Source: Adineta steineri
Lineage: Eukaryota; Rotifera; Eurotatoria; Adinetida; Adinetidae
NCBI GenBank assembly: GCA_905250115.1
Contig: CAJNOI010000106.1
Coordinates: 248,001 to 312,000, forward strand
Direction of reading: 5' to 3'
DNA: 64,000 nucleotides
Part shown: one piece after another, positions 55,233-64,000 of the stretch
Layout of the letters: each line of letters begins with the position of its first letter
Numbering within the stretch: position 1 is the stretch's first letter
Notes under the pieces: generated by a model
The model's database searches: none
Told to the model about the DNA's origin: nothing
Seen by the model: the letters and a program-made list of their open reading frames with translations, nothing else
Made by a program: the position numbers and the translations under genes

Positions 55233-56126
55233 ATGTCGTCCAATGGAGAAAAAGCAGAACAACGAAGAGGTTTGTTGAAAAAGTATATTTATGAAATTGA
55301 ATAGATTTAAAAGAAGCCACTTATAGATGAAAACTATGATAAAAGTAGCCTGCGAGATTAATAGTATTGCAGTAATAGGAGAAAGAAGATATTGAAGTGG
55401 AGTTTTACATTTGATGGATTTGCAGTAGCTTTCGCCTTTTTTTTTAAATTAATCTTTTGAATACAATGAGACCGTCAGATTAGCTCATTTTACAGTAAGA
55501 GCAACATCATATTGACTACAATATCGCCATCTTCCTCTAGACCTAGCGGGACATATATTCTTAATAATTTGCTTAAAGAATATTTATTCTTCAACGTTTT
55601 TGTTGAATTTAGTAGTACTTTTATGGTGACAAAGTGAACAGGTTTATCTTTCTATTTTGATAGCTTTTGTGCACTAATAAAGATAATAAAAAGAATTCAG
55701 ATAGTTTCAGAGGATTCTAAATTATTCTTTAATACCCAATTCAAATAGGTTAAATATTTATTTTCATAAACTATATTACGACAAGAATGTCAATGAACCC
55801 TCCAGAAATAGGATTCTCTTTTGATATGCTAAATAAACATAATAAAACTCGCGTCTTCATATTTTTGAATATTTTACTAGATTTTAAAAATATTTTATTT
55901 TATTTAGCTGAAGTGAAACAACGAAGTGCTTCATTAGATCATCCTGCATATAGTCATCGTCGACATCTTCAACACTGTACAACTGTTACTATTCGAGCTC
56001 CGTATGTATAATACTCTTTAGAACAAAAAAAATGATTTAACTTTTCTATTTATTTCTAGAGATTCTGATGATAAATCTCTTTTATCAAGTCCAATAATCG
56101 ATGTAAATAAAATAAATATTAAATGA
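55233..56126 (+). CDS. Small three-exon protein of unknown function
   Basis: Exons 55233-55269, 55908-56001 and 56060-56126 join with correct phases to a 65-residue protein. It starts MSSNGEKAEQRR, continues AEVKQRSASLDHPAYSHRRH and LQHCTTVTIRAP, and ends SPIIDVNKINIK. It contains an RSAS motif of the type phosphorylated by basophilic kinases. No domain, signal peptide or membrane segment recognised. The first exon could instead be the tail of the RhoGEF region, but it has its own ATG. Confidence 0.4.
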
Positions 56127-59100
56127 AATACTAAATTAGTATGTATTTAATTGATTAGTTTTATATTTAAATTATTTCTTTATTGTATCTAGTTAACGAA
56201 CAATAGTATAGCACGTTTATAAAAATATAAAGAATGCTTTTCATACTTCTTTTTATAAATCAGATATTTCATCCAGGTAGAAAATTATGCTCAAAACTGT
56301 AAAGTTCTATTCTATTTTTATTTTAGTATTCAATGCAATAATAATTAGTATTGTATCTGGTTTTATACAATCCAGTGAACGTATCTTTTTCTTTTTTTTT
56401 CTAATTTTACAATATATAACAATTATGAATAGATTTTGTTTTTTTTCAAGAAAAACTTAAAGATAAATAAATTCGATTTGAATGAATATAATATATACGT
56501 AGTTTCTTTTGTGTACTCAAAAAGTGAATACATTATAGAATTTAAATCTAGTATTCCCACATTCTAAATAGGATGAAAAAATGTTCACTATGAGATTTTA
56601 TGATGTAATAAACAAATAATACTACTTTTATTTTCTTCTAATAAATAATAGAAGTTAATCAACTACTTTTTATTGGGATAAAACATGTAATATATAACAT
56701 ACAATGTTAGAAAAGAGCAAATTATGGTATTGATTGAAGAAGAAATTTATGTTTCATAATATAAGAAATTACTTATTATACTCATTTTCGAAGTCTTCAC
56801 AATTAACCGAAATAGAAAAACCGTAAACTGTAATAAATTTCATTATTTGTCCACAGACGCGTTTTTATTCACTATGAACAATATGCGAATGACAATTATT
56901 TTTAACAATTCATACAAGTATTTTTCATTCTTTTTCTACAAATGAAAAACAAAAATGTAAAATAAAACAATTTATTCATTTGTTTTTCTTTCTTCAATCT
57001 AAAGGAAGGTAAGAATAATACAATTTTTAATACATATAAATAAAAATCAAATTTGTACTAACTATTCTTACTTAGTAATCTGAAAATAACATGCGATATT
57101 TAATAAAGAGATAATACTTCACAATAAAAGAATGTGGATAAACTATAATGTAATATAATATTAATAAAAGATTTCAACATATTTGTTTTCCGTTGTAAAA
57201 TAAACAAAATTATATGTAGTTAAATATTTGTGTTACTAACAAAGTTATATATATATAAACATGGACAATGAGTCTTCCTTGTATTGATTGTATAAAAGAA
57301 AACTAGATATTTATTTATTTTTCATGATATTTATGCAATATAGGACACTCTTTAAATATTATCTTCATAAATATTGAACTGTAATCATCATGAAATAGTT
57401 GTTTATTTCTAGACTTTGTATGTAGAAGAACGAAAATATTATAATTACTTTTTCAATCTTATCATCATTGTAACTACATTACACTCTGTTTAGAACAGCA
57501 AAAGAGAGAATAGCAAAGGAAGAACTTATTCTCCAATGTCAATTAGCAAAATGTAGACTATGTAATATTATTTTGCAACTGTAACTATATTTGGATCTAT
57601 CCGAACATTAGCAAGCAAAAAAAATACCAGTGACATCTTCTGTGCAGATAAAAGATTTGAGAAACAGTAGTTTTTATCAGTTGTTAGTAATGAAAATAAT
57701 CAACAAGAAAATGCACTTATAAATATTTTTTTGGAACGATTCATATAGAAAATAATAATTCTCTATATTTCTCATCGAAATATTTTACATGATTATGTAT
57801 GAAACCATATGGGTAATTATTCATCATAGAATAAACATAAATCTATACGCGGTTAGTTGGATATATAAGAAGAGATGCAGGTCATGCGCTCGCAGCTGTT
57901 GTTTTTCTTCATTCGGTATTATAAACTTGATTTTATTATTGTTTTAGATTTATATTTTCTTCTCCATCATCACCAAAACTTCTAGGTACGTCATATATAT
58001 TATGATAAGATAATATGAGAGTGAGTATACGATGTTGGTATAACAATTCACGTATGAATACTAGGAATTTATAATAATAATTAGACGATAATTGTCGTAT
58101 TTTTAGTTTCCATTAGTTATTATATTAACAAATAAAAAAAAGACATAAGATTTCGAAAGATGTTTGCTTTTCTTTAAAGAAGCTGCCGTTGATAAATGTG
58201 GGGCGAATATAGTATTAAAAATATTTTGCGATACAAATAAATAAGACACAAATGAGGTTATGCAGTAAACCTGACATGTTTATCATAAATCTTTATTCGA
58301 TTTTCTTTTCAAGTTTAGTAATTATCGCATAACTATGCAAAAAATACTTAGGGCTATTATTTATCTTTTGATATAAAAGAATAGATAAAATTTGTTTCGA
58401 TTCTTTTCATCATTTGTATGTTTTTCTTATCTTGAAAAATTTATTTTTCTAAACTACATTATATGTACCGGTAAGAACAAAACTTTTATTTATATAACAG
58501 AAAATTTTTTGCAAAAATAATTATATGTTCTAATGACTTTATACGGGTGCTTTTTCATAGTACCGATAAAAGAATAATAGTTCGACAATGTCTTTCTATT
58601 CTTTTTCAAAAAAAGTCATAGGATTTCACATCAATAGTATTATGGGTTATTTAGTTAAAAAAATCCATTAATGTTATTAACAAGAAGAATATTTGAACTT
58701 TAGGAAGGTCATCTACTGAGAAATTGCAGTCAACGTGATGCTTTCAGAACATTCTTGGGAACCATTTTTTTGTTCTTTCGTCAGTTAATACAATCATCTA
58801 AATTTAGATAATAGGTAGTGAAAACAAATACTTTGTTAGCCAAAGGCAAAAGATAAATTAAGGATCAAAAGAGTCTTCTTTGAATATATGTAATTTTTCT
58901 CCATTTATAATTAGTTATAGAAACTACGAAGAATTTATTTCGCAATTTCCTTCTTCTTATAAGTCAAAGTTCAAGGATAAAAAAAATTAACATCTTATAA
59001 AACTAAGATTATTTTCACTGAGAAGTAAGATATAAGGTTATAAATAATGTATTTAATAAGTAGTTGAGTCTACTCTGAAAGTATAATATCGATACAAAAC

Positions 59101-61853
59101 TATTTCTTTTAATAAAATGCGTATATTATTTTTTTTCCCAACCCTGTCAAGCTTCTTTTACAGATCAAGTGCCACAGAAAAATACTTCTGTATTAGTGAT
59201 ATTACTTTAAATTGTTCAAGTAATTCTCGTTGTCTATATGAATTTATCACGACAGTTTTGACTCGTTTATTATAATAGAAAAGAATATTATATTTTGTTT
59301 CTTCGCATGTCATCACTAATTATCATTGAATAGTTATAAAAAGAACTAATTTCATTTATTCGCTTTTCTGCTTTTGTCAGGATTACGCAGTAGAATATAT
59401 TTTTTCTAACTACATTCTTTTGTCAAATAGAAAATATTTACTTGACAAATATAGAGTTTTAAATTTAATAAAATTTATTTGCAATATTTGGTTTCTACGT
59501 AAGATGAATTACTGTTTTCTAGAATTTTCTAATTCTATCTCATCAGACTTATTTTTTAATATAGTATATCTTAAATAAGACTAATTTCAAGAGATCATCT
59601 CTTCATGTATTTATTCTCGGATTAGTATTCATATCATTTAGTAGTAGTGAAACACTTTATTATTAAATATATTAAAGCTTTTTTTTTAAATTATATCAGG
59701 CAATATTAGTAATGCATATCACAAGTAAATGGCACGTCAGGAACTATCATGTATGACCTTTACAAAAAACAAAAAAATTCCATTTTGATCACATTCTGAT
59801 ACGATTCTACATCGTACCATATAAAAAAAATTGTTTTTTTTTACAGTTTAGATTTAATTAAAATATTAAGATAATTTTTTTGTATTACTTATCCTTTCTG
59901 ATTGTATATAATATCTTAATAAATGAATGAAATATAGAAAAATTTGATTAGTCGTTCAGTATAAGGTTATTTTATTATAAATTTTTATCAACTGTCAGAA
60001 ATATAAGAAAATCTTATAATATTTAAAAGAAATATGATGTATTTGTATGTAGTTTACATGAGAAACTATTTCTGTCTATTATATTTTTCAAACATATATT
60101 TGTCTGTCTGATTAAAATCTTCCTATACCATGCTGTATCAGTTAAAGGAAAAAAACATGCAGTTAGTGATGTAAAAAAAATTGTGTATCGTTGCATACAT
60201 GTGGTGTATACTGGATGTGCACATAGAAAAAAAGAAGAAGAAGAAGAACGAAATATTACCAATCATTCTAAAGAAAGAAAAAAATGTGAGACTAAAATAT
60301 GTAATATATATATTATGAGTGTATTATTAGTTGAATGATAAAGAATAAATCGTAGTGTTTCAGTTGATAGATACGCCTCTTTTTTTTGTTCAAGGTCACG
60401 TTAAAAGAACGAACGCATCAGAGTAAGTAAGTACATATTTATCAAATGAAAAAGATTTTAGTCATTTTTGTTTAATATATTCATCGAGATTGAGGAAAAT
60501 ACATCGAAATTATAAATAAACTTTTTATTAGCCGATATAACAATTCGAGGGAATATTAGTTTGACTGTATCTTCAAGATTTCCAAGTATTCTTCGGTGTT
60601 TTGGAAAAAGATAGGAACAAATATAACGCTCTTTTTCCGTTTTGTACTTCACTTCCTATAATTAGAAAACCTACTCTAAATATGTATATAGAACTGTGTT
60701 TTTATAAATTTCATCGTATCTTTTGAATAATCTTGTTTCTAAGTTTTGAATAAATACAGACAAATCATTTAGTATGAAATTAAAAACCAATTTTAAAATA
60801 TTTTATTAGTAAATTATCTTTTGTTTTATTTTAAGACAAGGTAAATTGGTAACTTATATAAGAAACTCTTTCTGTTTTCATTAAGTTAATGTGATTCAAA
60901 AATTACCTTTATTAAATTCTATGCCTTTAACTTAACATTATTTTTATTAGTAAAATTAAAGTGACATAACTATACAATAACCATCAGTCTGTCTAATGTT
61001 AAATTTCAAAGTTTAATGAGTTTACATTAGCTAAACTAAAGACCAATATACCTTTTTCAAAGAATTACAAATAATTAATCCTTTCTTCACTAGTTCGTAA
61101 ACGTTATTGTGAATTTAAAATAAAAAGATACGAACTTGCTTTATATGTACATAGTAGTTTAAAACAGAATACTATTCATACGTACTTGTATACTCAAATA
61201 ATAACATACATAAGAATTACCAACATATTTTCATATAATTATTAATGTTATTTTTGTACTGAGAAAAAAATGTATTTGTTAGAAATAAATTTAGCTACAG
61301 AGTAATACTTTATTCTGTTATATTTTATGACAACAAAGGAACATAATTTAACATAGTATTTTATAAATGAGAAATTAGTAAGTCAAAACTAATTTTTATT
61401 TCTCAGTCTATGCAACGTCAGTATATGTTAGAAGAATGAATATAATTATGTTTATTTTTAAAAAAGAATCTAGACTATAGTTTTCGAGATTTTAAATGAA
61501 TGTGAAATGTATAATTTATATGAATTTTTCCATCAAAATGATTGTATTTAGGTCAAAATTGCTATATTATGTTCCTAGTGTCAACTTTTTGCACTGAAAA
61601 CAATGTCACATATTTCTTGTTAGACATATTTCTTTTGCTTCTTTAATCAGCGAATGAAGTAGTAATCTACTAGAATATTTGAGAATAATTTTGCTTATAA
61701 GAAAAAAAAGGAAACCAAATACTGGGAGAGTAATTACATGTTTCTTTTCATTTTTCTTTTTATTATAGATAAGTTGTGTTTATATATAAACATCACAATT
61801 CAATAATATTACAATAAATTATTGTATATAAGTGAAACGATAAAACAATTATC
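56127..61853. other. 5.7 kb region without recognisable genes
   Basis: Extremely AT-rich. I found no domain, no chain of splice-compatible exons, no tRNA-like B box and no TGTGGG array. It could be the first intron(s) or the regulatory region of the nuclear receptor gene that follows, or decayed subtelomeric-type DNA. Confidence 0.5.
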
Positions 61854-63100
61854 ATGAACTCATTAGACGATACCTATTATAATAGACAAATGGTAAGATT
61901 TTGTTTCTTTTTCTAGGATGAATTATTTCGATCTGTATAATTTTGAGATTACTTATATATATATATGTCATATTCGATTTAGAAAAACTTATCATTGCTT
62001 CTATAATCATAATAACTTTGACATATTCAGATCTAAACTAATATTTCTTTCTTCTATAAGAAACAAATTAGTTGAGCAGTCTAGGGTAATAATATCAAGA
62101 AATAATATTTCCAAACCGTTGATCTTGAAAGCTCATTATATAAATAAGAATGCATGAAAATAAACATTTCCGCCCATACAAGTTCCTATTTTTAGAGAGG
62201 ACATTTCTGAATAGCAAAGTCTGACAGACATACTCTTAGTCGTTTTTGCTCAAAGAATGAAAATTTCTTTTGTTATTAAAAAGATTTCTCAATTTATATT
62301 AGTAAATGATAAAATGTTTTTTTAATCATATACATTTCATCGAAAAATATAAAAGTCATCAACTATTCTATTTACAGTTTCCTCACAAAAGTTTATGAAG
62401 GTTTTCATTAGTCTAGTTGGAATTAATTTAAGAACACTAGCACATGTATTAAAAAAAGCATAGTGAACTCTTAGGAGAAAAATCTTACGAATCTACGACA
62501 AAATCTAACAGAATAAATTTCTAATATTATATTACAAAATAGAACAACGCATTTCAACCAATAACTTCAGGAATACATTATTGTGGACAAAAGTCACACG
62601 ATTCTATTAATCGATGTGTTATATGTGGATCAAAATCAATTGGAATAAACTTTGGAGTATTAACATGTGCTCCTTGTAAAGGTATGGCATTATATTTTTA
62701 TTTATTTTTTTATATCATATTTGCTTTTATCTTATTTGAAAATAAAAGCTTTTTTCCGACGAAATGCACGACGAAAAGAGGTAAGAAAAGCAGTTCTTGT
62801 CCTACTGAAAAACTATTTGTTATTGCTGTTTAGCTTCTTGAATTACCATGTCGACATCGTGATATGAGTGTGGAAATGACGAATAATCATGAGATGAATG
62901 AAAGAACAATGCGTTATTTACAAATTCGTCGATGTTCATCATGTCGATTGCGCCGTTGTTTTGATATGGGAATGAAAGAAGAATTAGTTCGAACAGATGA
63001 AGAAAATGAACGATATAGACAGCTTCTTGATGTAAATCGTCGACAACGAGAATTATTAAGAGAACAAATACGAGAAATAAAACAACTATCAATCCCTCAG
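61854..63100 (+). CDS. Nuclear receptor, N-terminus and DNA-binding domain, continues past window
   Basis: Exons 61854-61892 (MNSLDDTYYNRQM), 62543-62681, 62749-62780 and 62834-63100 join in phase. The first zinc finger is standard: CVICGSKSIGINFGVLTCAP with C-x2-C then C-x2-C, and the P-box region CAPCKAFFRRNARRKE. The second finger is unusual: after LELPCRHRD comes a long insert (MSVEMTNNHEMNERTMRYLQ) before RRCSSCRLRRCFDMGM, and the second of the expected four cysteines is not visible. A basic, heptad-like hinge follows (VRTDEENERYRQLLDVNRRQ). The ligand-binding domain must lie further right or outside the window. Nuclear receptors are ligand-gated transcription factors; subfamily is not assignable by eye. 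Confidence 0.8.
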
Positions 63101-64000
63101 GTAAATACTATCATAGAAAATAGATGACTGAAAACGAAATAATTGGATCATTTATTAGTGTAAAATTATCCATTTCTATTTTAAAGTTTTCATTTATGTT
63201 GTCTCTATGTATAAAAGGTATATTTTATCAGTATTCAGTAAACGTAATAGATAACGTACATTTACAAAGATTTTCTATATTTATTGACATGAATATGTTT
63301 ACTAAAAGACAGAATATAAAAAGAAGTTTTATAAAACTAAAAAAAAACAGTTCTTTGCATTAGTTCACCCGATAAATGTAGCGTTATTTCTCTATGATAT
63401 ATATATTCATATTTACTAGATATAGCTGGTGGAATTATCGATATTTATTATAACATAAGTCATATATTTTTGATATATTAACTGTAGAATCTTGTTTTTA
63501 ATGTATATCTTATATATTCGTGTATATCACGTCTGAAAGTGTCAAACGGTTCGTTTCTATATTCTTTTTGTATGATATAGTTGCTTTCTGTACGCTCGTC
63601 ATTAATTCCAAAGTACTTATCAAATGCTTTTTCTGCATGAAATTAAAAAAAACTAATTTCATAGTTAATCTCAAGAGAAGACAATTAATTCTCATTTGCA
63701 CAATTTATTCGACTTCCCGAAAGATAATATAAAATATATATTCAGGATGAATATCGAATGTAGAAAAAATTTGAATGAGAAGAATTCCCTCAACTTGCTC
63801 TCCTTTCTCATATTGATTCATCATATAGTCTAACGGATACATTAAATAATAATTATTCCGGTTAAATAAAATACATCGAGGTCAACGTTCTCAAAATAAA
63901 CAGTGAATATATATTAATGAAAAAGATTTAAATAAACAATTAACTATTTCGATGTTATATTGAAAGCTAAGAAACTTTATTGTGTTTCCAGTGTCATAAT
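63101..64000. other. Probable nuclear receptor intron, one possible exon
   Basis: AT-rich, mostly non-coding. A frame near 63779-63855 reads EFPQLALLSHIDSSYSLTDT after an AG and before a GTTAAA donor-like site; it could be a nuclear receptor exon, but the match is not strong enough to call. Confidence 0.35.

Noticed and set aside
56127..61853. Possible hidden genes in the 5.7 kb AT-rich region
   Set aside because: No chain of exons with consistent phase and no motif could be found on either strand.

Overview
The window reads as a metazoan nuclear scaffold, most likely from a bdelloid rotifer. Reasons: very AT-rich DNA; core animal genes with many 50-80 bp GT-AG introns; many short arrays of TGTGGG, the hexamer known from bdelloid telomeres; numerous small DNA-transposon remnants; and intron-free genes of a type usually found outside animals (assimilatory nitrate reductase, HPP-family nitrite-channel-like protein). 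The species cannot be fixed from the sequence alone. Two 100-base N runs (399-498 and 31113-31212) are scaffold joins of unknown true size.

Left part (about 1-31 kb) is ordinary gene-dense animal sequence. It holds an RSF1 chromatin-remodelling subunit (-), RAD23 (+), a two-exon helical-TIR-SAM protein with a predicted lipidation tail (-), tropomyosin with alternative starts, paired exons and alternative 3' exons (-), a single-cysteine MsrA (-), Pellino (+), an intronless GPCR (+), the OTU deubiquitinase YOD1 (+), a small 83-residue protein (+) and the 5' end of PFKFB (+), which is cut off by the second gap.

Right part (about 31-64 kb) is different in character. It is rich in transposon remnants: a Tc1-type IR/DR end, a complete non-autonomous hAT element with an 8-bp target duplication, and two elements with long terminal inverted repeats. 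It carries many foldback TGTGGG arrays and several gene fragments (ABCG transporter tail, GPCR tail, diflavin reductase tail, RhoGEF pseudogene). Between these sit four apparently nitrogen-related genes: HPP nitrite-channel-like (34.7-35.4 kb), urea transporter fused to ankyrin repeats (39.9-42.8 kb), a NOS/CPR-type flavin reductase tail (45.0-45.8 kb) and a full nitrate reductase with molybdopterin, cytochrome b5, FAD and NAD modules (47.9-50.5 kb). A 5.7 kb stretch with no recognisable genes follows, and the window ends in the DNA-binding-domain exons of a nuclear receptor.

The most interesting signals are: the nitrate/nitrite/urea gene neighbourhood in what is otherwise an animal genome; the TGTGGG arrays, which are almost always a G-rich half, a T-rich spacer and a C-rich half, and which three times sit at the 5' edge of a truncated gene; the TIR-SAM protein with a conserved NADase-type glutamate and a polybasic CaaL end; and the tropomyosin gene, where exons 4, 5 and 6 each occur twice at exactly matching length and phase.
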